NCBI RefSeq assembly: GCF_001642475.1
Contig: NW_019173956.1
Coordinates: forward strand, 278,852-342,851
Source: Fonsecaea monophora
Lineage: Eukaryota; Ascomycota; Eurotiomycetes; Chaetothyriales; Herpotrichiellaceae
DNA: 64,000 bases
Reading direction: 5' to 3'
The translations under genes were made by a program, and so were the position numbers. Below, piece after piece: positions 1 through 12,140 of the stretch (the stretch's first letter is position 1; every line of letters begins with the position of its first letter). Below the pieces are notes generated by a model that was not told the origin of the DNA, did no database searches, and saw only the letters and a program-made list of their open reading frames with translations.

Positions 1-3000
1 CTCAAGACATTGACAAGGATGAGCTGATACGCCGGTTCAGGGAGGAAATAGAAGATACGGGCCACTCACAATATTTGCTCAAACCTGTCAGCGGTCGGGC
101 AGGGATTGAGATGGACAAGACGGGCAGGACAGACAGACCAAAGACCAAAGCGCGTCTGCTTTTCCAGGAGCTCGGATTCATCATTGACGATGAACAATAT
201 CGCGACGCGCTGATGCTTGTGGACCTAATGCACTACTTTGTTCGCCATCACGAGTACAAGAAAGACGCGCCAAAGGAGAGCCCAAAGGAGAATCCTCGAG
301 CCTGGCTCAAATTCGCCGGCAATGCGGTTCTGACGAAGATTCACGAGCGAAACAGGAAGTGGACCTGGGAGTATTTCAAGGAACGCAGAGACACCCGACT
401 AAAATACATTGACCTTTTCAAGAAAAAGAAGAAGGAAATAAAGCTCACCGAGCAAGAAACAAATGAATTGACCCAACTCGAGCACGATCTGAGCTACGAG
501 GATCTACGATTCTGGCGGTCGCTTGCTCGTACCCAGCTACGAAAGGAGAATGTCGGCGTCAAGAAGCCAGCCCAAAAGCAAACTTGGTCGTCTTGGATCT
601 GGGGCGCAAAAGCCGAACAGACCCCAGATGGTGATGAAGACTCTGGCATGACGGAAGAACAGCGCAAAGAGCTCTACAACGCCATTGACTGGGACGAGAA
701 GAAAGCAATCGCCGAGAGTGTTGACCTCCCCCGGGAAAGCGTCAAGCTCCAAGTCGAATCAAGTCTCAGAACTGGCAGCTTCACCTTGAAACGAGACCCT
801 CATGGGCAAGAGACCGAGGTCCTGAAATTGGTGTTTGACAATTTTAAGGCGAAGGCCCTTCAACGACCTGACTCTTTCCTAGCTGAGTTGGCACTGGGAG
901 GCTTTCGCGTGTACGACGGCACGACGGAAGGAACATTGTTCCCACAGATTGTCAAGGTCAAAGGGGTCGATATTCAGCCTAAAGACGAGGTCAATCAAGA
1001 TGACGCTGAAAGTTTGGACGACGAGGCGGAGGCCAAGGATGCAGCCGCAGAGAAAGAGGACCAGGAAGAAGACAGCTTGTTCCACCTGGTGTTCGAAAAT
1101 AACCCCCTCGATGAAAGTGCTGACACAAAAGTCGATCTGAAACTCAAGAGTCTCGAGTTCATCCACAATCCCAAGTTCGTGGTGGAGATCGTCAAGTTTT
1201 TTAAACCTCCAGAACGCCAGATGGAATCCATCGGCGCCTTACTCGAGACTGCAGGTGCAACAGTGGAAGAAATTCGCCAACAGACGCGCGCAGGCCTTGA
1301 ATTTGCCTTGGAAGAGCACAAGACAATCAATGCAAATCTGGACATCCACGCCCCTATACTCATCATTCCCGAGAGTATCACGGAAAAGAGCACCCTCTGC
1401 ATGATCCTCGATGCTGGCCATGTCAGCCTCAACAGCGAACTCGTTGACAAGGAGTCAATGCGGGACATCCACGCAAAGCAAAAGCAGAAGTATACCGAAG
1501 AGGACTACAGACAGCTTGAAGGCCTGATGTACGACAAATTCCACTTGAAGCTCGAATCGACACAGGTTTTAATCGGCCCTGGCATCGAGGAGACGAGAGC
1601 GCAGCTGGAAGCAGAAGACGACTCGCAAAACATGCACATCATTGATCGCATAAACATGGCCTTTCTCCTGGAGAACTCAATCATACCGAAAGCCCCAGAT
1701 ATAACAAAGGTCCGCATTTCTGGCACGATGCCCGTTCTCCATGCCTCCATATCAGACAAGAAATACAAAAACCTGATGAGGCTGATTGAGGTTGCGGTTC
1801 CAAAATTCGATACTCCGAGCACGGGGGCAAACGGCAACGCCGTCGAGTTACAACCGCAGAAAAGTCTCGAAGATAAAGCATCGAAGAGGAAATCCGTGCA
1901 ACTGCTCGAAGCAAAGGATATGCCGATCATTGAACACGATTCTGATTCAGAAGATGCTCCCGCGGATAAGCCACCTCCGACCAAACCCGAAACACCTGCC
2001 AACATACATCAACGCAATTTTGAAATCAACTTCACGGTCGAAAGATTGCAGGCTTCATTGTACAAAGCAGATCCAGATGGCAAGAAACCAGACCAGTTGT
2101 TGGTAGAACTCGTGGCGGAGCACTTCTATTTTGACTTCTATCTTCGCCCGTACGATATGGTGGCTGAGGTGTTGCTGCGTTCGTTGAGCGTTGATGACCA
2201 CATCGAAGAGGAGCCACTACCCGAGTTCAAGCAGATAATATCTTCCAAGGGTTTCAATGCAGAGGAGGGAAAGGACTTGCTTGACCTCAAGTTTGTCAAG
2301 GTCAATCCGGATTCACCCGAATTGCAATCTACCTACGAAGGTATCGCTACCAACCTCGACGTGGCTGTATCTACCATCAATGTCATTGTCACAAGACGGA
2401 CGCTCCTGACTCTGCTGGATTTTGTCCTTACCACGTTCGCGAGTCCCAGGGACCAACAAACGATACAAGAAGATGCAGACCAACTGGAAGAGAGAGTCGA
2501 TGATTCTCAACAAGCAAAGCCTCAAGCAGACAAGATCAGAATCAAGGCCCAGTTAACCAGCATTGCGCTCATTCTGAACAACGACGGCGTCCGGCTTGCC
2601 ACATTGTCCCTGAACTCTGGTGACGTTGGAATCTTCCTCGACGAAGGCACAATGCAGGTCAAGGCAAGACTCGGGAGCCTATCGTTAGTGGATGATATCA
2701 ACCAGGGTGCGCCCGAAGAATCACCGTTGCGCCGGCTGATCGCCATTGAAGGAGACGATCTAGCGGATTTCAAATACCAGACCTTCAGCTCTGCCCGCAA
2801 GGACTACCCAGGGTATGATTCGGGAATCTATCTTCGGTCAGGTTCGATCAAAGTGAACTTTCTCGAGGAGCCTTTCCGGAAGATCATGGAGTTCGGGGTC
2901 AAGTTTGGGAAGATGCAAGCCATCTTCAACGCAGCCAGACAGGCGGCAGCAAACCAAGCCACGCAGGTACAGGAAAGCGCACAGAAGATGCACTTTGACG

Positions 3001-6000
3001 TCATTATCAAAACACCAATCGTCGTTTTCCCCCGGGCCATGGTGGATGACCGACCTCGTGATCTCCTCACGGCCTATCTCGGCGAAATATATGCAAATAA
3101 CAGATTTGTCGGTGTCCACGGCCAAAGGGGTGGCCCTCTCGTCAACAAGCTCGCGGCCGGCATCAGACACATCCGCCTGACCAGCGAATTCCACTACAGC
3201 GACGGCAGGTCCCAGGAGCTGGAAATGATTGACAAGGTCGATCTTGACTTCAAAATCCGTTACCTTGAACACCAGGCAGGCATCGAGAGACCGGATCTCG
3301 AAATTGATGGGTCCATGTCACCGATCAACCTGAGAGTTTCTCACACCCAACTCAAGTTCTTGCTGGAACTATCCAAAACGATTCCGGCAGCGTTTACAAC
3401 CGACGATGAAAGCGAGGAGGATATTGCCGAGGAACTGCCCTCTGCCACGACAGAAAGCGCAAAGGATGTCCAGCCCGAGACGACCACTTCCGAGTCTCTT
3501 ACCAAGCCGTCATATCAGGGTCCTGAACTCGGAAATGGCGATGAAACGTGGACCAAATTGAACTTCGTATTCAAGGCCCCAATGATCGCCTTGGAACTGA
3601 TCCTGGCGGATGAAGACGAGCCGATTGAAAACCTCGAAGCAGCCAGCCTGTCAAAATTTTCCATAAATGAGACAAATATCAAATTAAGGATGGTTAGCGA
3701 CGGTGCTATGGAGGCAGAGCTCGTGGTCCACTCGTTCACCGTTCGCGACAGTCGCACGAAAGAAACAAATAAGTTCCGGAAGATAATGTCTTTGATCAAC
3801 AACGATGTGCAGCAACAGTTCATGGCGAGTCTATCGATTACGGGTGGAGAAGAACGCCACATGATCGTCATGCTTACCATTGATAGTCCCCGGATTATTG
3901 TCGCTTTGGACTACGTCTTTGCGCTTCAGGCATTTGCAAACACGGCGCTACAGTCCGACGAGCCGTCGCCGATTGCTGAAGTGGACGATTTGACTGAAAG
4001 CAGCGACGCAAGCCTCGAAGAAGGGCGAGGCCAAATAGAAAATGGCATCCAAGAACCCGTATCATCCGGCCAGCCAGCGATGACGGTGTCATTCCGACTC
4101 AACGTCGTGGACGCGCAGGTTATCCTCATCGCGAACCCCACCATATCCAATACTGAGGCCATCGTGCTTGGTACCAAGGAAGTACTCGTGTCAAAGCAAA
4201 ACGCGCTGACGCTGCAGGTCAGTAAGGTGGGTATGTTTCTATGCAGGATGGATCGCTTCGAAACGAGCCGACTTCGGATTTTAGACGACTTCAGCATCCA
4301 GATGTCTATGGATAGCCGAAGCCAAGGGAACGACTCCTCGTTGACGACGATTCACATTGATGTAGAGCCCCTGGTTCTCCGTCTATCCCTTCGTGACATT
4401 CTACTGGCGATGCAGATTGTCAGCAAGGCTTCGTCTACAACACCACAAATGAAGATGCAAGAAGATACAGAGCCGAAGAAACTTAAAGATGTCAAAGCAT
4501 CCTCCAAAGCCCCTTCAACGAGGCGCAAGTCGATAGCAGGGCAGTCAACCGCAGCACAGAGGTCCAGGAGGTCAAAGTCGATCTCAAAGTCGGCCAAACC
4601 GGGATCACAACCCCAGTCTTCGAAGTCAGTAGTCTTGAGTCGGGAAGAGATGATTGCGCAGATCGAAGGCATGCGGATTATATTGATTGGAGACATGCAC
4701 GAACTTCCCTTGTTGGATTGGAGTGTGAAGAAGTTTGATGTGGATGTTCGTGACTGGTCCAGTTCCTTGACAGCTGACACCAAGATCGATACTTTCATCA
4801 ATGTATACAACTTCTCAAAGTCGGCGTGGGAGCCATTGATCGAGCCTTGGACACTAGGATTTCACATGTCCAAACAACTCCACCCCGAAGTGTTATCCAT
4901 GGAGCTCTATTCGCACAAGAATATGGAATTGACGATGACGTCCGCCACGATCGCACTTGCATCCAAATCCTTCAACTTTCTCTCAACAGACGAAGACATT
5001 CTGTCGAAGCCGCGGGTGGCCGACGCGCCGTATCGAATCCGCAATTATACTGGGTTCGATCTGAGTGTCTGGGCGGACGAGAAGAGCGACAGTGCGGCTG
5101 CAGCCAAACTCTCCGATGGCGAAGAATATGCATGGCGTTTCGAAGACGCAACCTCGATGCGTGAGAGTCTCTCGCCTGAGGGTAATGCTGGCTTGGTGGG
5201 CGTCCGGCTCGAGGGCAGCGGGTTCGACAGCGTCGTCCGGATTCCTGTTATCCGTGAAGGAGAAACCCTGTATAACCTCAAGCCCAGGAAGGATGGTGTC
5301 CAGCACCGGATGCTCGTCGAGGTTCGACTGGGTTCTGACAATGTCAAATACATCACTTTCCGCTCGCCTCTCCTCGTGGAAAACAAGACTCAGATACCCA
5401 TCGAGGTTGGCGTCTACAGCCCAGACGAAGGCCATCTGCTCAAAATAGAGAAAATCCCTCCCGGAGAAGGCAAACCTGCCCCTGTTGGAGCAGCATTTGT
5501 CCATTCATTGGTCATACGCCCGGACCAGGGATTTGGTTATGGCTGGTCTAATGAACGGCTGTTCTGGAAAGACCTTCTGAAAAGGCAGACCAGGGCCCTC
5601 ACTTGCGAGTCGGAAGGCCGAGACGAGTCACCACCTTTCTTTTTCCAGATGCATGCATCGTACGACGACAAAGACCCAATCACAAAAGTCTATCCTCACA
5701 TGAGAATTCAAGTCTCGGCGCCGGTCGAGATACAGAACCTGCTACCATACGATTTCAAGTACCGCATCTATGACAAGAATACGAAAAAGGACTGGACGAA
5801 CTTTCTACGTAAAGGTGGCGTGAGCCCAGTGCATGTCGTGGAGCTATCTCACCTTCTCTTACTGAGCGTTCAGGTGGAGGATGCACCCTTCAAACAGAGT
5901 GACTTTGCAATCATCAATAGCGACACCCAAGAGGGGTTCCGTCGAGAGAAAGTGCTGCAGCTGAAGGACGAGAAAGGGGCTCAATTGCGATTGAAGCTTC

Positions 6001-8899
6001 ACTACACCAACATCAAAGACAGCGGAGGAGCCTTCAGAGTATCGGTTTACAGTCCGTACGTCCTTTTGAACAAGACTGGGCTTGAGATGAGCGTTCAGAG
6101 CAAAGCATTCTTTGGGTCTTCCTCGAAGGCTTCGTCGCCTCAGGGAGCGCGGACAAGCTCTGGAGAAGGAACAGCTCTGCCAATGTTGTATTCGTACGGC
6201 ACCGATGACCGCAAGAATCGTTCTCTTCTCAAGATCGGCGATTCCATGTGGAGCAAGCCACAGAGTTTCGACGCAATTGGAAGTTCGTACGAGGTCGTCT
6301 TGCCCGCTGCCTCTGGAAAGTCTGAGATGCATGTCGGAGTGTCCGTGGCAGAAGGTGAAGGCAAGTACAGCTTGACGAAAGTTGTAACCATGGCACCACG
6401 CTTCGTGCTGAAAAATAAGATTGGGGAAGACATTGAACTGCGAGAACCTGGATCGTCCGAGGTCTGGAAAATGAAGAACAATGATCTCTTACCCATGTAC
6501 TTCATGCGGCAGTCGCCCGAGAAACAGCTTTGTCTGTGCTTCCCAGGAGTCAACAACCAGTGGTCATCCCCGTTCAACATGGCCAATGTCGGCATGACCC
6601 ATGTCAAACTCGCCAAACATGGCCAGAGACAGCGGCTTGTCCGCGTCGAGATCATTCTCGAGGATGCTACCTTGTTCTTGCACTTCAGCATTGAGACAAA
6701 GCACTGGCCCTTCTCCATGAGAAACGAGAGTGACACGGAATTCTTGTTCTTCCAGGCCAACCCCAACCTGGGTGAGGACGAGGAAGAAGACAAAGGAAGT
6801 GGCTGGAAGCCCATTCGCTACCGGCTCCCTCCGCGAAGCATCATGCCGTACGCCTGGGATTATCCCGCTTCCAAGAACAAGGAGCTCGTCCTTACCGCTA
6901 GGGGACGGGAGAGGTACGTCAAATTGGCGGAAATCGGCAACTTGATCCCAATCAAGCTGCCACCGGATGACCGTGGTGGAGTTATGAAGGTGATCGACGT
7001 CAACATCGTTGCCGACGGACCGACACAGACACTGGTGTTGTCGAACTACAAACCGTCCAGGTCGCTGTACCGGCAGAAGACAGGTATGACGAGCGCGTCG
7101 CAGACAAGCCTCAATCAAGGATTCGAAGTCAAACAAATCGAATCGGAGGTCAACTTCAAGGCCGAGCTACGACTGGCTGGGATCGGGATCTCGCTCGTCA
7201 ACAGCAAGTTGAAGGAACTCATGTACATCACCTTCCGGGAGATGGAGCTCAAGTATGGAGATTCGAAGCTCTACCAAACATTGAATTTCACCGTGAAATG
7301 GATACAGATCGACAACCAACTCTATGGCGGCATCTTCCCAATCTTACTGTACCCGAGTGTGGTGCCCAAAACCGGCAAAGAGATGGAGGCGCATCCCATT
7401 TTCCACACGATGGTCACAAGGGTCAAGGATGATTCATACGGTGTGCTCTATATCAAATATGCCACACTGCTTCTGCAACAGATCACGGTTGAGCTTGATG
7501 AGGACTTTATCTTTGCAATGCTCGACTTTATGAAAGTACCCGGTGCGTCATGGTCAGAGGAAAAAGAAGGAAAACTGTGCGACGAGAGCCTGGACGTGCC
7601 TGAACCCACACGAGAAGAACAGGGTCAAGATGTCTATTTCGAGCTGCTGCACCTGCAACCCATCCAGCTCGATCTCTCCTTTGTCCGAACAGAGCGCATC
7701 AATGCTGAGGATACATTTGTCAACAGTCCGCTGATGTTTTTCGTCAATGTCATGACCATGTCGATAGGAAACGTCAACGACGCACCCATTCGGCTGAACG
7801 CTTTGATGCTCGAAAATGCAAGGATATCTGTCCCAGCGCTGATGGCCAACATTCAAAACCACTACACGCAGGAAGTGCTCCGTCAAGTCCACATTATTCT
7901 CGGATCGGCCGACTTCCTCGGCAACCCCGTGGGGCTGTTCAACAACATCAGTTCTGGTGTCGCCGACATCTTCTACGAGCCGTACCAAGGTCTGGTGATG
8001 ACCGACAGGCCGCAGGAGCTCGGGATTGGCATCGCCAAAGGAGCCAGCAGTTTTGTGAAGAAGTCGGTCTTTGGCTTCAGCGACAGCATGGCCAAGTTCA
8101 GCGGTTCCATTTCCAAAGGTCTGGCAGCTGCCACCATGGACAAGGAGTTCCAAGACCAGAGGCGAATGTCAAAGAGCCGGAATCGACCCAAACATGCCCT
8201 GTACGGTGTCACTGCTGGAGGCAACGCTTTTGCCGCAAGCATGGCAAGTGGTATCGGAGGCCTGGCCCGACATCCGTTGGAGGGAGCAGAAAAGGAGGGT
8301 GCTCTAGGCTTTGTCAAAGGCGTTGGGAAGGGGTTCCTGGGTCTGGCCACCAAGCCCGCCATTGGTGCCTTCGATCTCGCCTCGAACGTGGCCGAAGGAG
8401 TCCGCAATACGACGACGGTTTTCGATTCCGAGGGCCTGGACCGTGTTCGTCTGACGCGGTTTATCGGCATGGATGGGATTGTGCGGCCATATTCCCAACG
8501 TGAAGCCCTGGGTCAGTTCTGGCTAAAGACCTGCGACGATGGTCGGTATTTCAACGAAGAATACATTGCCCACTTGGAGCTCGAGGGTGGCGACATGATG
8601 GTGATGATCACCTATGATCGCATCTTGATGATTCGGACCAAGAAGTTGCGTATGGAGTGGGATATTAAACTGACGGACGTGCAAACCATCAGTAAGGAAC
8701 GGACGGGGATGAGTATCGGATTGAAAGGAGGAGCCAATGGGCCTTTCATCCCTGTGGCGGATGAGGGCAGCAGGAATTGGCTATACAAACAAATTGCTAT
8801 TGGTAAGTCGTCCTTGACACTGGAAAGGATCAAGAGATGCTAACAACGGTGGTGCTAGCTGTGAACGCGTTCAACGACAAATATAACGCCAAAGGATGA
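1..8899 (+). CDS. VPS13: VPS13 intermembrane lipid-transfer protein, 5' end outside the window
   Basis: VPS13 is a rod-shaped bridge protein that moves bulk phospholipid between membranes at contact sites (ER, mitochondria, vacuole/endosome, prospore membrane). The frame is open from base 3, so the true start and chorein N-terminus lie upstream; about 2,946 residues are visible. I see the VAB adaptor-binding domain with its repeated units (starting near residue 1677 with RNYTGFDLSVWAD, later units near 1907, 2017, 2131 and 2233), the conserved C-terminal region (near 2380 and 2636, FLGNPVGLFNNISSG) and a C-terminal PH-like domain (about 2849 to the end). The main exon is 1-8802. A 56-nt intron (8803-8858, donor GTAAGT, branch GCTAAC, acceptor CTAG) precedes exon 8859-8899, which restores the ending AIAVNAFNDKYNAKG. 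Without splicing the frame would stop at 8843 with an unrelated tail. Family assignment is from recognised motifs and size; very secure. Confidence 0.97.
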
Positions 8900-9359
8900 G
8901 AGACGCGCCGCAACGACATCAACAATGACCATCTCTTACGACTGCGATGTGAGCCAGACTTGTGCATCTTTTGGGCGGCCAGTTTTATGCTATTGCGCGC
9001 ATTCCTTGTACAATCCTCCCTGGGTAACAGATATCCATATGAAGCCTTGTTGGAACACATGCTTTTGACTTGTATGAGAAATAGGACACCCTTTGTATCG
9101 CGTTCAGATGTAAGATAGGTAATGAATGTGAATCAAGTCCGAAAGGAATGACAAGAAGTGAAGGAGTGTCACTGGCATCACGCTACCGCTACCGCACCCT
9201 GTGTTGGGACATCAGGGCTCGCTGTCACGCGTCGCTGCCGGTACCGCGATCAAGTCACTTTTCTCAAGCAAAAACAGTTGCCTTCCCTTTTCTTTTTCAC
9301 TCTCACCTTTGTTGCCCCATCCCCAAAACTTCGTCATCGTCTTTTGAAACACCGCGAAA
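8900..9359. promoter_or_regulatory. Intergenic: VPS13 3' UTR and leader of the next gene
   Basis: This 460-bp gap lies between two plus-strand genes. Its last 100 bases are pyrimidine-rich (CTTTTCTTTTTCACTCTCAC around 9285), as is common just upstream of filamentous-fungal start codons. No ORF of interest is seen. The promoter role is inferred from position and composition only. Confidence 0.4.
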
Positions 9360-10888
9360 ATGGCAGAACCCGGCGGTAGCAATCAGGACAAGGTGAGTTG
9401 TTTGATCCATGGCCTCTGCGTCCCCTTCGCGACAGTCTGCGCGCGCACAAAGAACCATGTTGGAGTCGTGACTATGAACGGGGCGGACTCAGGGCTGACA
9501 ATGAATGACATGTATAGGCTCAGCGACCACAGATGCCCGTTGGAGAGCCGCTCGATCAGACTCCGCGCGCCGAGCGTCTCCGCCGTGGACTGGCCCTGCA
9601 CGAGGCGGTCATGGGCGTGGAGCCTCCCCGGCGACGACTCACTGGGCTGACTCCCGTCGCGCGCGACAAGTTTGGCGTGCCGCTGGTCATGTCGAATCTT
9701 CCGCAGAAGAAGGCCGGGGCGCGCAAGCGCAGAATCCAACGGCAACAACAGCAGCAGCAGCAGCAGACGCGAAACCAGCAGCATGAGCAGCGTCAGTCGG
9801 CTGCCTCGATCGCGCCGTCGCAACCTTCTCCCGTTTCTTCTGCGCCGGCGCCGGCCTTTGTGGCTGGGGCAGCAGCACCAGCAATGTCGATGTCTTCACC
9901 TGCAACTGCTCGTGCACCAGCACATATGCCGGCAGCACCTGAACCTGCGCGTACACCAGCGCCTTTGTTCGCGGGGACTCAGACTCAGAAGACTCGACAC
10001 GACACACCCGTTCGCAGTGACTATGTTGGTAATCATGGTAACAAGAAAGTGAAAACCACCACAACCACTACCACCAGTGATGATACCGGCAATGTTGTCG
10101 GGGTTCCAAACAACCCAGTTGGAGGCGCGCGAAGCGATGATGCGGACGGCAGAAAGACAAAGGGAAACTCTGGAAACGTGACCAAGGGACCACGACAACA
10201 ACAACAACAACAACGACAACAAAGTGGCGCGGAGCAGCAACCAGGCAAACTCACGCTCATCTCGGCCGAACAGCTGCACGACTTGCGCGCCGACCTGGTG
10301 CAGTCGGCGAGGGAGAACAGCGACCTGCGCCACGAGGTCGAGGTGTTGGAGCAGAGACTGGCGCAGACCGAGGAGGAGAGGCAGACGTACTGGGCGTGCG
10401 GGATGGAGTGGGCGAGACGTGAGAGGGCGTTGGTCTTGGAGATGGAGTTTTGGAGGGAGCAGGCGAGGAGTGCCGCGACGACGATGACGACCGCCACCAC
10501 CACCACCACCACGACGGAGCATTATCCCGACGACATGGGCGACGTGGACAACATGGGCGCCATAGGTGGGCCGGTGCAGTATGGATTCATTGGCGGTGGA
10601 TATTTCGGTGATAACGATAATGGCCACGGTCACGGTCACGGTCCAGCACAGCAGACAGGACTGGGGACCGAATATGCGTTCGACACCGACTTCGCGGCTG
10701 GATTCGGCGCAGGTCCTGGCGCGGATCCTTGGACTGGCTTTGACGATGCTGGATTCGGTGCAGGGCCCGCCACAGGCACAGACCCAGGGACGGGGACGGA
10801 AACCGGCACAGACTATTACCTCGCCAATGCAGCACACGACGCGGACGAGCTGGACAAGGAGCGAGATGTCATGTTGCGCATGGACTGA
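9360..10888 (+). CDS. Gln-rich low-complexity protein with a coiled coil, function unknown
   Basis: Two exons, 9360-9392 and 9518-10888, encode 467 residues. The 125-nt intron (donor GTGAGT, branch-like GGCTGAC, acceptor TATAG) joins MAEPGGSNQDK in phase to AQRPQMPVGEPLDQ. Residues 28-75 are basic and ordered-looking, with RRGLALHEAVMG and GLTPVARDKFGVPL. An eight-Gln run follows at 87-94 (CAA/CAG, 9743-9766), then a Pro/Ala-rich stretch and a second Gln run from CAACAA repeats near 10196-10216. A charged heptad-like segment at about 252-330 (LRADLVQSARENSDLRHEVE onward) looks like a coiled coil. A Thr run follows, and the C-terminus is rich in Gly, Asp and Thr. I do not recognise the family; Gln-rich coiled-coil proteins are often regulatory or RNA-granule proteins, but that is only analogy. 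The long open frame on the opposite strand (9896-10939) is treated as a shadow. Confidence 0.8.
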
Positions 10889-10919
10889 CTGAGACTTTGA
10901 CGGATTCTCCCATGGAGGG

Positions 10920-10933
10920 TTTTTTTTTTTTTT
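10920..10933 (+). repeat. Poly-T run downstream of the Gln-rich gene
   Basis: Fourteen consecutive T residues start 31 bases after the stop codon of the 9360-10888 gene. It probably lies in the 3' UTR or termination region. A mononucleotide run of this length is also a likely site of length variation or sequencing error. Confidence 0.7.
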
Positions 10934-12111
10934 GGACAATGAATGATTGTCTAAGGGGGGACGGATGAAAACCCAAAGTCCAAAAGTCCAAAAGTCACTG
11001 GGGAAGTTGATCCTGTTCCGCTGTCAGATCAGTCCCATCCTGGTCTCGGTGTTTGGTGTTGTTGGTGTTCAGGGTTTCAGTGGTTTTATTGAGCATGCAT
11101 CAGGTTGGACGTTGGTGGTGGTGGGTGACGTGCAAGACGCCAAGAGCTTTGTTGGGGGGGAGGTTTTGGGGCACCCCGGGACCCTAACTAAAAAAGACAT
11201 GCGTCGGTGTTGTGTGTCTCGTTGGATTTGGGGTGGATATTTTGTCACTCTGAGACGGGGGGGATATGGCGAACAAAGAAACGAAATGACCGAACAGACA
11301 CATCCAGACGAACAGACAGACAGATAGGCAGACAGGGGTTCGCTGAGAACGGAGTTTGTTAGGTGCTGCTGGACTTGGGGCTGAGAAACTGTCAGACAAA
11401 GCAAAAGCGCTCGGTCGGGATTTTGCTCGTTGGCAGTCTCGCTGGCAGTCTGGCTGTATGACAATGTGCCAGGCTAAAGTCAGTGTACCCTTAGGAACCT
11501 GGTTTACCTACACAGTTACGAGGTACATAAGTAGTTTGCCATCCCGAGTGCCCGAGCAGTGTGGACTGTCAAGATCAGTCCTCCGTTTCGAGGGGGGAAA
11601 ACATAATAGTCGCAGTGTCGAGATGATTTTTCTGCGGCCGAAATCCACCCGCCAATCATCATTGCAGATTTACAGAGTATTATCGCACGCGCCCCGCGCA
11701 GCCTCAGGTGATTTGCCGGCCAGCTACTTTGCTCCTGTACCTGGGTAGGCATGTAGGACTGTAGGTATATCTCGATCGAACGGACTGGTCCTGCCATCAA
11801 GTCCCGTCCCCCTGCCCTGACATTGCACCCCTGATCCATTCTCCCCACTCACCTACCTCTCTCCTTGGTACCTGGTTCTCCGTGTCCGAGACCTTTCTTC
11901 ACATGTCCATTCCATCCCCCCTCTCGAGTATCACAAGGGGAAAATAGTCAAGGGTCGATAGATGTTTGGGGGGGGTGGGGTGGGCATTGGCTATCTCAGT
12001 GGCGCGCATGACTCCGCCGTCAACAATGGACAAGGGCTAACTCCTCTAACCATTTGCTGCGATGAGCTCCGTGCTAAGGGCATTTGCAGTGCGGTGATCG
12101 CAGACCCCACC

Positions 12112-12140
12112 GGGTCTGTCTGTCTGTCTGCCTGTCTGTT
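12112..12140. repeat. CTGT microsatellite
   Basis: Repeated CTGT/CTGC units are visible (GTCTGTCTGTCTG, then CCTGTCTGTT). No coding frame is associated with it. Confidence 0.6.

Noticed and set aside
6140..6814. 224-codon minus-strand frame
   Set aside because: It is a shadow of VPS13 coding sequence; the plus-strand frame is conserved and uninterrupted.
9896..10939. 347-codon open frame on the minus strand
   Set aside because: It lies entirely opposite the Gln-rich gene, whose CAG/CAA/ACC repeats lack stops in the reverse frames. No ATG context or motif supports it, while the plus-strand model has a good intron.
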